From Mixophyes australis (Eukaryota; Chordata; Amphibia; Anura; Limnodynastidae): a stretch of DNA of 64,000 nt. This document shows, piece after piece, positions 1-10,415 of the stretch. Where the stretch lies: contig JAVHZZ010000004.1 of the NCBI GenBank assembly GCA_036250195.1, positions 250,102,028 through 250,166,027 on the forward strand. Direction: 5' to 3'. Position 1 is the stretch's first letter, and each line of letters starts with the position of its first letter. The notes under the pieces were generated by a model. It saw nothing but the letters and a program-made list of their open reading frames with translations, searched no databases and was not told where the DNA came from. The position numbers were made by a program, and so were the translations under genes.

Positions 1-370
1 AGTCCATGGTAACGCTGGTCCAGGGAGAATCTGGAACGGGAAGAGGAAGCAGAAGACCAGAAGGACTACATCTGGGAACCTTGTGACGGGCACAAATGGT
101 ACAGGCCTGAACATATTTGCGGACATCAGGGCCAAGAGAGGGCCACCAGTAATATCTGGATAGAAGAGCAACAGTTTTCTTGTACCCCAAATGACCAGCA
201 AATTTTTAATCGTGGACCAACATAATAGCTTGGAATGGAGTTGCGGACTCACGAAAGAGTGACCAGGAGGAGGAGATTTCACCGAAGAGTTGGTTAAGGC
301 CACTACCTGAAGAGGACTAGGGATAGGTTTGGTATCAGAAGGACCAGAGGAGTCAGAATTGTCGAAGGCT
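1..370 (-). pseudogene. Ty3/Gypsy integrase N-terminal zinc domain and RNase H end, cut by window edge
   Basis: On the minus strand this segment reads the end of the RNase H/linker (ADALSRAF) followed, in another frame, by an integrase zinc-binding region: GHLGYKKT, then RYYWWPSLGPDV, then CTICARHK. The spaced histidine and C-x2-C are the HHCC fingerprint of Gypsy integrases, which insert retrotransposon DNA into the genome. The catalytic core would lie left of base 1 and is not in the window. Frames change between the pieces, so the gene is dead. It continues the RT/RNase H at 371-1371 in the normal Gypsy order (RT, RNase H, integrase). Confidence 0.75.
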
Positions 371-1371
371 CTGGATAATGCATCAGCTGTTGGAACCAGG
401 GTGGTAGGTAAGTACTAACTGGAACCGGGAAAAGAACAGAGACCAACGGGCCTGGCGGGGATTAAGGCACTGAGCCTACTGGATGTTGAGCTCCCTCCAA
501 GAGATAAAGCCACTCCTTCAACGCGTTCTTAATTGCCAGCAGCTCTTTATCGCCAATCCCATAGTTCTGCTCACAGGAAGAAAATTTCTTAGAGAGAAAA
601 CCACAGGGTTCAAAGGATCCGGAAGAGGTCTTTTGAGATAATATAGCTCTGATCCCAACAGAAGAGGCGTCTGCCTCCAGAAAGAAAGGTCTCTCCTGGT
701 CAGGTAGCTTAAGTACCGGTGCGGAAATAAAGGCCTCCTTAAGAGATTTAAAGGCCGATACAGCTTCCTGAGGCCAAATCTTACAACATGCTCCTTTGCG
801 GGTCAACACAGTAATAGGAGCAATGAGGGAGGAAAATCCTTTGATGAACTGACGATAATAGTTAGAAAACCCAATGAACCGCTGGGTAGCTTTAAGACTG
901 CAGGTTCCATTTGAAGACCTGTTCCAAAGGGACTTGTGAACATTCGAAAAGGCATTTCTCCAAATTGCAAAATAGAAAATGAGCCCAGAGGCGGGAGAGG
1001 ACCACCTTAACATGATTGCGGTGCAAAGACAGATCAGGAGAAAACACCAGAATGTCATCAAGGTAGACAATGACTTAATCAGTCAGAAGGTCTCTTAAAA
1101 TCTCGTTGACGAACTCTTGAAACACTGCGGGGGCATTGCAGAGCCCGAATGGCATTACAAGGTACTCATAGTGCCCATCCCGGGTGTTAAATGCTGTCTT
1201 CCACTCATCCCTTTTGCGAATGCATACTAAATTGTAGGCTCCTCTAAGGTTCAATTTGGTGATGACTCGAGCATCACGGATACGGTCAAACAATTCTGGA
1301 ATGAGAGGGAGAGGATTACAATTTTTTACGGTTATGGCATTCAGGCGGCGGTAGTCAATACAAGGTCTCAA
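371..1371 (-). pseudogene. Ty3/Gypsy reverse transcriptase and RNase H, frameshifted
   Basis: Minus-strand fragments give the conserved Gypsy RT blocks in order: [16 protein letters not shown], then [13 protein letters not shown], then the catalytic YLDD box (codons at 1054-1065), then FIGFSNYYRQFI and the RNase H start FFLEADASSVGI. A further block ([12 protein letters not shown]) lies near 415-460. The enzyme would copy element RNA into DNA in cytoplasmic particles. The frame breaks just before YLDD (stop near 1075), again after it and again near 462, so no intact polymerase remains. In RNase H the usual DASxxGxGAVLSQ-type block is altered. It sits between protease (1465-2112) and integrase, as expected for Metaviridae. 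A vertebrate Gypsy lineage is likely; I cannot name the clade. Confidence 0.85.
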
Positions 1372-2112
1372 AGAACCGTCCTTTTTTTTGACAAAGAAAA
1401 AACCAGCCCCTGCTGGAGAGGAAGATTTACGAATAAAACCCCGCTGGAGGTTTTCGGAAATGTACTAGGACATGGCGTTAGTCTCTGGTAATGATAAGGG
1501 GTATACCATACCTTTAGGAATGGTTTTATCAGGAACAAGTTCAATGGGACAGTCCCAAGGATGGCGTGGAAGAAGTTTCTCAGAAGCAGACTTACTAAAG
1601 ACATTGAGGAAGTCCAAGTAAGGTTCAGGGAGTGTCACTTGAGAGGCCAATTGTCTCACAGGACGAGAAATCTTAGAAAGGCATCTCTGGAAACAGGAGG
1701 ACCCCCAAGAAGTTATTTGAGCGCGGTGCCAATCAAATTGGGGAGAGTGCATCCTCAGCCAGGGTAAGCCCAGAATGATGTAATTCACGGATTGCGGAAT
1801 AATCAGGAACTTGATCCACTCGTGATGTAGAACTTCTACCTGCAACTGAACTGGACTGGTGATACAGTTGATAGAACCGTTGTTGACGCGATTACCATCC
1901 ACTGCAGTCAGAAGCAAAGGTTGCGGCAAAGAATGAAATTGAATATGGAGTCTTGACACGAGGTTAGCAGAAATGAAGTTCCCCATGGATCTAGGATCCA
2001 TAAAGGCAGTACATACAAAGGATTCGGCAGAAGTCTTCAGGGTAATGGGCATCAAGAAGTTGGCGTCTTTGTGGGAACAGGTAGTGTGAGAACTGGATCC
2101 TAGGACGACCAC
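1372..2112 (-). pseudogene. Ty3/Gypsy protease region and RT N-terminus, degraded
   Basis: The longest minus-strand frame (1465-2112) contains a retropepsin-like segment, FMDPRSMGNFISANLV, where an active enzyme would have D-S/T-G. Here the triad is replaced by D-P-R, so the protease would be inactive. After it come IILGLPWLRMHSPQFDW, a conserved post-protease block of Gypsy elements, and a segment leading into RT (YLDFLNVFSKSASEKLLPRH, then MVYPLSLPE). The protease would cut the Gag-Pol polyprotein. Stops and frame changes separate it from gag (2124-2639) and from RT. Confidence 0.75.
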
Positions 2113-2639
2113 CCTGCTCTCGCCTAGGAGGTGGTGTTTCTCGGTCTCTTAGTGCAGGCGGATAGTAAATGACCGGCCTCTCCACAATAAAGACAAAGGC
2201 GGTTTTTAATGCGACGTTCTCGTTTGTCCCGGGAAAGACGAGAGCGTCTGATCTGCATGGGCTCCACAATAGAAGAAACAGGAAACTGAAAACGAGGAAC
2301 CAAGCAAGAGGATAGGCGACGACTTTGATCCGTCTCCAGGGAGCGTTCCTGCTGACGAATATCCACTTTGAGACTGAGTGAAATGAGATCATCCAGATTG
2401 GAAGGAAGATCCTGGGATGCTAATACGTCCTTGATTTGAGTCCTTGCCAAAAGGTAGCCACCAAAGCCTCATTATTCCATTTTAGCTCAGATGCAAAAGT
2501 CCGAAATTGGACAGCATAATGTCCGGCTGAAAGGAACCCGTCGTAGTGGCAGAAGTCTAGAGGCGGCAGAAGAAACGCGTCCAGGCTCATCGAATACTCG
2601 ACGAAAATTCTCATTGAAGACAGAGGAGTTGTGGAGAGA
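2113..2639 (-). pseudogene. Ty3/Gypsy gag C-terminal half with zinc knuckle
   Basis: The minus strand reads a capsid-like block (FRRVFDEPGRVSSAAS near 2560-2620), a second block in another frame (HYAVQFRTFASELKWN), and then a nucleocapsid CCHC knuckle, CLYCGEAGHLLSAC (C-x2-C-x4-H-x4-C). Gag packages the element RNA. The upstream half of the same gene lies at 4013-4428; a solo LTR separates the two. At least one frameshift lies within this piece, near 2550. Confidence 0.8.
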
Positions 2640-2644
2640 AACAT
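2640..2644. repeat. Target-site duplication, left copy (AACAT)
   Basis: AACAT here and at 4008-4012 flank the solo LTR. Five-base duplications are typical of many LTR elements. Confidence 0.75.
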
Positions 2645-4007
2645 TGTCGTGAACATAGAGAGCTTGGAGTTATTTATAAGGGATAAATCATAACTGCAGT
2701 GTAAATATGTTATATCAAATGTATCCATTGATCAGTTAGTTAAAGTGTAAAATGTAAAGACAGAGTCTGACGTAAATGTATTTGCTGGATTTGCACATTC
2801 CAGTGTGAAAAGATAAGTGTGTCACCTGTGACAGCTTCAAAGGTCTCCTACTGTGAGACAGGCTGGCCTGGGAGGGAGTTTTGAACACTTGAATAGACTG
2901 GGTGGGGCCGATCACAGCAGGAGATCCTTGTAGGCAGCATGTGAAAGCCTATACAGGTATATAGAAATATGACCTTCAAAGGAAAATGTTGTCATAGTTC
3001 AAATTTTGGGAAATCTGGATGTCACTCCATACTGAGGAGCAGAAATCACACCAGAGTTGTGAATGACAGGTACGGGGGGTATCCGGGAAATCACATATCT
3101 TTGGAAAAGGTATGTCACATTGTCAAAATGTCATCATGTTAGGTATCAAAAGATTGACAGAATCATAGAGGATTTATTAATGATAAAATTGGATAGATGT
3201 GACACTTTACAGGAGAGTTAGATCACATAGTAGAATTGGTTAGTAAATCAGGCAACAGGAAAATGGTGATTGGAAAAAGTGTCGCAGGCCACAACTCCTA
3301 GGGGCAGGGACAGGTCTTTAAAATGCTAAGACGAGACACAGAAAAGGGTCAGACTTTTTGGGGAAATAAAGCCACATTGATAAGCTGTCCATCTTCCTAG
3401 CCAATTCCCCATGGCGCAGATTATGCAACTCAAGTAAGTGCTATTCTGAATGTAACCCCTTTAATTTTAAACTGTTTTGCTTTTTATGTCAATCTATTAA
3501 TTGTTTATTCATTATTTTTCTTTATATCTGAATGCCCTGTACTTTTGTATATTAAATCTATAATTTAATATGGTGCGTCCTTGATACTCTAATGTATCCA
3601 TTAGCCTGTAAGAAGAGAGAGCTCGACCAAGTTAACCCTTGGAATGCCATTGTGTGATTTGTTGATACATATGATTAACAAGCTTTGTGTACTTGCATTT
3701 ACATTTGTGTAACAGTCTGGAGGTGTGAAGAGGTAACCCTTTGTGTGCTGGTGTGGGTCTTGTTAGTCTGTGGATAGCGAGAAGCCTGTGTGCCAGTGTG
3801 GGACAGTATATTGGGGTCCTATTGCCTGTATTCAATAGGTGGTGGCAAAACTGAAGTGTCTGGGGGTGTGAGAGCACTGTGTTTGGGGGCGATTCAGTAG
3901 GTCTATAACCTGTGTGATAAGTAGAGAGAGACTGCGGGCTGAAATTGTGTATGACCTCATACAACGAATACCCCAAAGTCACGGCAGCTGGGAACGTGTT
4001 TGTGACA
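2645..4007 (+). mobile_element. Solo LTR (1363 bp) inserted in the Gypsy gag gene
   Basis: The segment begins TGTCGTGA and ends TTTGTGACA, so it has TG...CA ends with short imperfect inverted termini, and it is flanked by AACAT on both sides. Leaving out this segment plus one AACAT brings the two halves of gag into the same reading frame at the junction (WELDD before, HNSSVF after), which fixes both ends. It holds no coding trace, as expected of a solo LTR left by recombination. A TTTAAAA motif near 3317 and AATAAA at 3365-3370 would make plus the sense orientation with a long U5. Orientation is less certain than the boundaries. Family unknown. Confidence 0.75.
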
Positions 4008-4012
4008 AACAT
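4008..4012. repeat. Target-site duplication, right copy (AACAT)
   Basis: Second copy of the 5-bp duplication flanking the solo LTR. Confidence 0.75.
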
Positions 4013-4428
4013 CATCCAGTTCCCATAGGGAAGAAGCCCAGGCCAAAGCCTGTCCGGAAAGGAGAGAAATGATGTAGGCCACCTTAGCTCTCTGAAAAGA
4101 ATAGTTTTCTGTGGCGAGTTCAAACTGGATCAAACAGTGGTTGAAAAAAACCTCGACAACCATTGGGGTTGCCGTCATACTTCTCAGGAATAGGAATGCA
4201 CAGGTTTCTGGTGGTGGTAGCACTCATGCTAACAGTGACAGGAGGAGCCGTTGTAGGAGGTGGATTTGCTGGATTCAAAGATCCCTGAAGGGAATCTATT
4301 CTGGATACTACTCCCTGGTTGCACTGGAGAAGCTGAGCCTGGTTAGTCTCCTGTTGTTCTACACGTTGAGCCAGGTGTAGAAGGAGATCACGAGCAGAGG
4401 GTTCACCGTTGCCGTCTGACATGGCCAA
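4013..4428 (-). pseudogene. Ty3/Gypsy gag N-terminal half
   Basis: The minus-strand start at 4428 (MAMSDGNGEPSARDLLLH) is followed by a coiled-coil-like Q-rich stretch (LAQRVEQQETNQAQLLQ) and by PEKYDGNPNGCRGF, the usual start of the Gypsy gag domain. A frame change near 4120-4150 then leads to CLIQFELATENYSF, KVAYIISLLSGQALAWASSLWE, the core of the retrotransposon gag domain. The gene is cut at 4012 by the solo LTR and continues at 2639. The start codon lies about 65 bp from the inner LTR edge, a short leader as usual in Gypsy elements. Confidence 0.85.
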
Positions 4429-4476
4429 AGTATACTGTCAGGCTGAGAAAGCTGCTGAATGCACAGAGAACACCAA

Positions 4477-4492
4477 CTGGTATTTGCGCCAC
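4477..4492 (-). other. Candidate primer-binding site of the Gypsy element
   Basis: Directly inside the LTR edge the minus strand reads GTGGCGCAAATACCAG. A TGG start one base after the LTR is the expected position for a tRNA primer site. I could not match it to a specific tRNA. Confidence 0.4.
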
Positions 4493-5106
4493 TGAACTAG
4501 GAGGTGCGGAGTCTAATGTACCCCTGGTGTTCACCAGGGACCCCCGCAAGGGGGTATGGGCTTAACTGCAAGGGGTACGCAGGTCGTGGTCCTCCTAGAC
4601 AGTTACCAGCATGGTGAACAAGGGTCAAGACGGTCCGGGTCAAACCAGCGGAGACAGGCAGTACAACGGAGAGATCCAAAGCGAAGTCAAACAGGCCGAG
4701 GTAAAGGGTCACAAGAAATCCAGAGAAAAGCCGGGATCAATAACCAGACCGCAGGAACCAGAAGAGTAGTCAGGGAAGCCGGGTCAAAACCAATGGAGTG
4801 CAGGAACCAAGGAATGCTGGAGAAACAGGGAGACCAAATGAAGACCTGATACTCGGGCACCCTAATGGTGCCAGAGTGAAGATTAAATAGAGGCTGTAAT
4901 CAGCTGAAAGGAAGTGTCAGGCTGGGAGGCAGGATCGCACATAGGGTCCCGTTGCCTAGCAATGGAACGAGGCGCACATGCGCCCGACTGCAGCAAGCCG
5001 GCCGGGGACGCTGCGTGCCTGTTGCCTAGCAACAGGACACCTCCGGACGGATACGTCGGGTGACTGTCCCCGCTTCGTGGAGGAACAGCGGGGACGGTGC
5101 CTGACA
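4493..5106 (-). mobile_element. 5' LTR of the Ty3/Gypsy element
   Basis: On the minus strand this runs from TGTCAGGCACCG to CTAGTTCA, giving TG...CA ends and a length of about 614 bp. It lies just upstream of gag and is more GC-rich than its surroundings, with two GTTGCCTAGCAA copies (about 4951 and 5020). The matching 3' LTR would lie beyond base 1, so the boundaries rest on the TG/CA ends and the candidate primer site. An internal TGTCAGGCTG near 4436 is an alternative edge but would leave no room for a primer site. Confidence 0.6.
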
Positions 5107-6766
5107 CAGGCATTTGCAACACAATTCTACTCAGGCAGGCTGTCTTTTTGAAAACTAAGGCTGCGCTTAAACACTCATTAATTCTAGAGAAACCTGATCA
5201 CTGACATGTTTTTAGCTTTAGATCCACTAGTTTAGTTGCTGCCTTGAATGGTAAGATGCACTAGTATTATACTATGTTTAAATTAAGGCTGACATTGGGA
5301 GGGGGGATCTACTGGATAAATCTAAGAGAACATCTCTGATACTGACTACTATTATGGAGTAGGGGTTCTACAACACCAACAGCAAATAAGAACTCAGAAC
5401 TCGATCTCTGCTGAGACCCTATTGTGCTTAAAAGTCAGTCAATCTTGAAATTAAATGGTTTAATATTTGGAACCAAGCTCCCCAAATGGTTCAAATGATT
5501 GTACCTGTTAATTCACATAATACAGTGCTCCTTCCTATAACAACAATTTGGAAAAGTATACACATATGAGGGTAAATGTATCAAGTAGCGATTTTTGCAA
5601 ATCGACGATATTCAGCGACTTTGACAGCAAAATTTAAAACGGCAATGTGTTTAATGGCAGGATTTGTATATTGTGCATGCAAGGACCCAACGTCATGATA
5701 TCCTCAAAGTTAAGAATTCACCATGAGATATGAAAAAAACAGAACAAATTAAATATATAAATAAATAAACAGGAAGAAATAGACATTTAATGCATTATAA
5801 AAAAAACAAGTATATTCATATCTTCTTGACACAGTGTTTGGTCAAGGAGGACACAGTCAGTCTTTGCTAGTTGACAGCAAGTTCGACAATCTTCATGAGT
5901 CTCGTGTCACCAAATGCCATTTTCTGAAGCCATGATTCTACTTTACTTGAGGAATTTGGTGAAAAATAAATATCTGATAATATTTGATGTGTTTCTCGTT
6001 AGTGCATTAGAGAATTATTTCTACTGTTCCAACAACAGTGGTATTACTACTACACTGAATCATTTCTTATCTTATGATATACTTGTACTATTTAAAAGTG
6101 TAAACATTCCCCATGGCTTTAGCAAGATCTCTCTTATCTGAAGAGTTCATGGCACACCTACATTAAGTCATGGCCTATAAAAATAAATATTCTAAAGCCA
6201 TCTAAACACATATTATCCAGACAGTGTCTGACAAAATGCATATCAAGCTCTAGTTTAAATTCCAACTGAAAATAAATAAGCTCAGACCTCCAAAAAATTA
6301 ACATTTGCTTTTCCCGTTATAGTGTATAATATTGTAAACATAAAAATTTTAAATAATTGTCCAACAAGTGATGAAAGAATTTTAAATAGCACACGAAGTA
6401 GGTTTTCTTGACATAACTAGGCAGGAGTTATACAAATAAAAACATAGAAAGTAAGAATGGAGATAGTAGGTACAGTTTCTAAGATCTAGTTCAACCATTA
6501 TTACTTTGTGCAAACTTGGGATCATGAGAGTCAGGATAATTAAAAGGTCACTAGAGATTCCTAACAATTGCCTATGAGTGCTCTCTATGGCATGGATCCA
6601 TTAAACTTTGTGTACAAGGTCTCCAGTATAAGGATCTTGTTAATCCTAAATTGTTGTTTCAATTACAGAATTGGAATAACTTTGTTTCATCGTTCAGCAA
6701 TATTAATAGTTCAGTTTAACAATCTTGTTCAAGAATTTGATGTGCTTTGGAACCATAATCGTTGCA
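5107..6766. other. AT-rich stretch without recognisable gene
   Basis: No coding motif or RNA gene seen. At about 5571-5610 GGGTAAATGTATCAAGTAGC resembles the left end of the palindromic elements seen at 58.2 kb, but no matching right end follows, so it would be a truncated copy. A purine-rich ATAAATAAATAAAC patch lies near 5755. Confidence 0.5.
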
Positions 6767-6854
6767 GGGTACACACTACTGTGATATCGGGGCAATCAGT
6801 TATTTATCATCCGATTGGCCTGATAATCTGCTGAAAACACAGTAGTGTCTACCC
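6767..6854. repeat. 88-bp palindromic element
   Basis: The ends are GGGTACACACTACTGTG and its inverse complement with one mismatch, around a short AT-rich centre. This is the layout of a miniature inverted-repeat element. I see no clear target duplication. Confidence 0.55.
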
Positions 6855-6950
6855 AACCTAAGGTCACCATTACCAGGATCCAACTGGAACACTTCTTGAT
6901 GCCATCAGGATAAGAGTAGCTAATTTCTACAACTCATTTTAACACCTGGA

Positions 6951-7330
6951 CAGGGCCGGATTAACCATATGGCTAACTGGGCTACAGCCAGGGACCTATG
7001 GCATCCAGGGGGCCCTTGAAAGTGCTCAGCAGCAGTATTGATCGGTCGGGGGTGGGGGGCGACCAGTGCTGCTGAGCACTTTCACTGCGGTCCTTCTGCG
7101 GCACGCTGTAGTCTCCTTACTGAGGAGATCTCGTGAGTCTCACTCTCACGAGATCTCCTCAGTAAAGAGCGTACAGCGCGCCGGAGAAGGAGGTAAGCTT
7201 GGATCACGGGGGAGGGCGGGGGGGGGGGGGGGGGGTGGCACGGGCAGCTCGGACCACGGGGGGGGGGGGCCTCACGGGGGAATGGAGGCCCCCTTAGCCC
7301 AGGGGCCTCCATTCCCTTTATCCGGCCCTG
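6951..7330. mobile_element. Non-autonomous hAT element (380 bp) with 8-bp duplication
   Basis: The ends are CAGGGCCGGATTAA and, inverted, CAGGGCCGGATAAA. CACCTGGA is repeated directly outside both ends (6943-6950 and 7331-7338). CAGGG ends with an 8-bp duplication are diagnostic of hAT transposons. The interior carries a perfect inverted motif around GAGATCTCGTGAG (7123-7160) and long G runs (7207-7270). There is no transposase, so it must have been moved by an element elsewhere. Confidence 0.88.
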
Positions 7331-7803
7331 CACCTGGACCATATGCCTAGCAATAATAATCAATGGCTGTAGCACAATTTAGAATCCAAAGACTTGTGGT
7401 AGACCATAGACTAAAGTACTAACGTGGCTGGACCACCCGCTGTGAAATAAAATCCTCAGACCATTCTCTGAAATATGTAGATAAAGAGCATGTTAAAACA
7501 TCCTTACTAATCTCATCAGATTAAAATAACAGAGATATAAGATTTTATATGTTCTTTCGCTAGTTGTTCTGCAGGCATCTACTCAAATTTCCTGCCAAGA
7601 GTTGTTGTATAATACAGATCTGAAGATCTCACTGGCCATGCAGTGTATAATAGAGGTAAGTTATCAAATTAGATTTTTTTAGAGAATTTCAATATAAATA
7701 GGAGAAAGGTGCCTAATATTTGCAGAGGATCCTAATAAAAATATCAAAGTTGGTGATATGTGTAATGATGTTAAGGGCTGAAGGTGGAATACCACGTTCT
7801 AAG

Positions 7804-7928
7804 CAGTGGCGGATCCAGGGGGGAGGGGGGGGGGGGCGATCGGCAGCCTTGAAGTCAAAAAGGGGGTGGGGCCTAAATCGCCCCCCCTAAATCGCCCCGG
7901 GTAGGATACTTTTCTAGATCCGCCCCTG
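7804..7928. mobile_element. Non-autonomous hAT element (125 bp) with 8-bp duplication
   Basis: The ends are CAGTGGCGGATCCAGGGG and, inverted, CAGGGGCGGATCTAG. GTTCTAAG flanks both sides (7796-7803 and 7929-7936). The interior is a short G-run plus a CGCCCC-rich second half. It is a hAT miniature element with no coding capacity. Confidence 0.88.
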
Positions 7929-8012
7929 GTTCTAAGGTGAAGTGTGCAAGGGAATTATAGCTGCCTCAGAAAAGAATGCGCAAGAGGTCAACCCTGTTCT
8001 GATGCCTTAGGG

Positions 8013-8150
8013 CAGTGTTTCCCAAACTCAGTTATCAGGACCCCTAACTGTGCATGTTTTCCATATCTCCTTGCTGGAGCACAGGTGTATTCATTACTGA
8101 CTGACACATTATAATTATTCCACCTGTGAATCTGTTACAATATGTCAGTC
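8013..8150. repeat. Fragment of an interspersed repeat (CAGTGTTTCCCAAACTC type)
   Basis: The segment starts CAGTGTTTCCCAAACTCAG and continues with TTGCTGGAGCACAGGTG. I recognise this as a frog-type dispersed repeat, probably hAT-derived. The right end is not preserved. A related start appears at 63,902. Confidence 0.45.
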
Positions 8151-8232
8151 AATCGTCATGGCGACGGCCGGGGACGTCACACAGGAAGAGGGAGAGTCGT
8201 GGCGGTGCCTGTGGCTGCCGCGGCTCCTGACA
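8151..8232 (-). repeat. Gypsy-type LTR end fragment
   Basis: On the minus strand it starts TGTCAGGAGCCGCGG, resembling the start of the LTR at 5106 (TGTCAGGCACCG), and it is an isolated GC-rich patch in AT-rich DNA. It is likely a truncated LTR. Confidence 0.4.
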
Positions 8233-8339
8233 AATAAATCAAATTGTGGCTAAAGGCCATGACAAAGAGTGTAGTAAAGAGGAAGGGCTGATATCTTATG
8301 TGAGGATCCTCGCTCTGTTTCGATTAATGGGTTAATTAG

Positions 8340-9720
8340 TGATATTAGTTGTGTTCTACAAGGAGGGTAGTATAACTTTTGGCAGATGATGCAAATATTT
8401 GTAACAGAGCTGGTACCCCAGAATTAGTAAAACAAATGTACCCTGAAATGGGGAATAGATGAAAACTTAAATTGAATAACTCAAAAAATATAATAATACA
8501 TGTGGGCCAAAAAAAAAATTAAAAGCAGAATACAGAATAAATGGTGATATAATTTCAACAACACGTGAAAATGACATTGGTGTTTTACAGTCATGGCCAG
8601 AAGTTTTGAGAATGACACAAGTATTGGTTTTCACAAAGCTTGTGGCTTTGGTGTTTTTAGACCTTTTTGTCAGATGTTGCTATGGTATACTGAAGTAAAA
8701 TTACAAGCATTTCATAAGTGTCAAAGGCTTTTTATTGACAATTACATTTAGTTTATGAAAAGAGTTAATATTTGCAGTGTTGACCCTTCATTTTGAAGAC
8801 CTCTGCAATTCGCCCTGGCATGCTGTCTGTCAGCTTCTTGGCCACATATTGACTGATGGCCACTCAATCTTGCCTAATCAATGCTTGGAGTTTGGCAGAA
8901 TTTGTGGGTTTTGAGGATTGACCACAAGTTCTTAATGGGATTAAGGTATGGGGAGTTTCCTGGGCATGGACCCAAAATTTCGATGTTTTGATCCCCGAGC
9001 CACTTAGTTATCACTTTTGCCTTATGACAAGGTGTCCATCATGCTGGAAAAGTCATTGCTCGTCACCAAACTGTTCTTGGATGGTGGGGAGAAGTTGCTC
9101 ATGGAGGATGTTTCGGTACCATTCTTTATTCATTATGTTCTTAGGCAGAATTTTGTTTTGGGGATAAAGTTCATTGTCATGGCAAAGAGGGACTTTGAAA
9201 TTATTTGCAATTCATCTAATCACTCTTCAAGACATTCTGGAGTATATGGTAATTGCCATCATAAAAACTGTGGCAGCAGACGTTGTGAAAAATAATATTT
9301 GTGTCATTTTCAAAACTTTTGGCCATGACTGTAGCTTCAGATGATGTGAAGGTCAGCAAGCAGAGTTATCAAAAAGTAGGAAAAGCAGATTGAATGCTTA
9401 GTTGTATAAAAGCAAGAAGAGGGAGGTTATAATGCCACTTTATAGGTCACTGATACGAACTCACCCACTGTAGTGTGCATGGTTCTGGAGGCCAGATCTC
9501 AAAAAATATATTAAAAGGGCTAATAAAATTGTACATGTGAGGCATAACAAAATTTCAGGAAAGGTTTCAAGAGTTGAACATGTACTGCTCGGTAGACAAA
9601 AGGGACAGAGGTTATATGATAACAAATATAGCAAAAGTATTAACAGAGTTCCGGAAGGCACTATTTTTTAAAAAGAAGAGGATTTGTAGAAGAAAGGGAT
9701 ACTCTTTGGAATTTGTTGGG
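8340..9720 (+). pseudogene. CR1-like LINE reverse transcriptase remnant, split by a Tc1 element
   Basis: Left of the Tc1 element the plus strand keeps traces of a LINE RT C-terminal region (KLNNSKNIIIHVGQ near 8465-8510, then a degraded INGDIIS-type stretch). Right of it comes REVIMPLYRSLIRTH, CAWFWRPDLKKYIKRANKIV, matching the conserved [21 protein letters not shown]-type block of CR1-group LINEs. The LINE would have encoded target-primed reverse transcription. Stops and frame changes abound and the 5' part is missing. Assignment is by family motif recall; CR1 is more likely than other LINE groups. Confidence 0.55.
8588..9331 (-). mobile_element. Tc1-like DNA transposon fossil with TA target duplication
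   Basis: The termini CAGTCATGGCCAGAAGTTT and their inverse at 9297-9331 form long inverted repeats, each flanked by TA (8586-8587, 9332-9333), the Tc1/mariner hallmark. On the minus strand the interior keeps pieces of the DDE transposase C-terminal third, where the conserved NSPDLNPIENLW block has decayed (near 8930-8960), with several stops. At 744 bp it is about half of a full Tc1 element, so it carries a large internal deletion. It sits inside the CR1-like LINE remnant and is therefore younger than it. Confidence 0.85.
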
Positions 9721-9816
9721 AGGAAGCATTTAAAGGTAACATAAGTCCGAATTTTTATTTTTCAAAAGGGTTATCAATTCCCCAAAATTTCAACCTCCAG
9801 AAAACAATAAACAAAA

Positions 9817-10391
9817 TGTTAAATATGATTTTTTGTTAAGGCCTCATAAGGCCTTTGTTCAGCCATTTTATTGTAACTTGTATAGAAATATTATTTGCTA
9901 GAAGAGATTATTCATTTTTCTGTTAACTTGCAGTTTTGCAATATGTGAGCCTATGGCCTTGAAGTTGAACTAATAGGGAACACCTGAAGAATGTAACCAG
10001 TTATGAAAACAATAATGAGCTTCATATCCAGCTGGTAGTATGGGAGCTGTATCCATGGTGTTACACATAGCATATCTCCAACTCCCCTTGAGATAAGAAA
10101 TAATAGGCTCATCTGTCCTTAGAAGGGGGAGAAAAGTAAACACCTCAAGAATACGTGAGAAAGTTAATCAGTAGCGCTTCTCATAAACTAGTGGTATAAA
10201 CTATTGTATGCATATGACGTAGGATTCATTTATTCAGTAGCCTATAAAAACCTGTATCTTTGTATCAATAAACTAGAGAATATTCCTTGTATACAGAACT
10301 TGGTCTGTGTCAATTCTCTCCAGCTGATTGAAGCGCTTCCAGATATACTTGACACCACAGGCAGACTTGGGTCAGAATTTTAGATCTAACA
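9817..10391 (+). repeat. 5' LTR of the endogenous retrovirus
   Basis: It runs from TGTTAAATATG to GATCTAACA. A TATA box (TATAAAAA, 10,243-10,250) and a polyadenylation signal (AATAAA, 10,267-10,272) lie close together, giving a U3 of about 450 bp and a short R. The only difference from the 3' LTR is at 10,232 (A here, C at 17,150). Confidence 0.95.
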
Positions 10392-10394
10392 ACT

Positions 10395-10412
10395 TGGAGG
10401 TCCCACCGAGAT
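10395..10412 (+). other. Primer-binding site, tRNA-Gln type
   Basis: TGGAGGTCCCACCGAGAT starts 3 bp after the LTR, and the match extends to 10,415. It is the complement of the 3' end of vertebrate tRNA-Gln plus CCA as I know that sequence (ATCTCGGTGGGACCT then CCA). This tRNA would prime minus-strand DNA synthesis. Confidence 0.85.
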
Positions 10413-10415
10413 TCG

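Noticed and set aside
3632..4123. 163-codon minus-strand frame across the solo LTR edge
   Set aside because: Mostly LTR sequence read in a different frame from gag.
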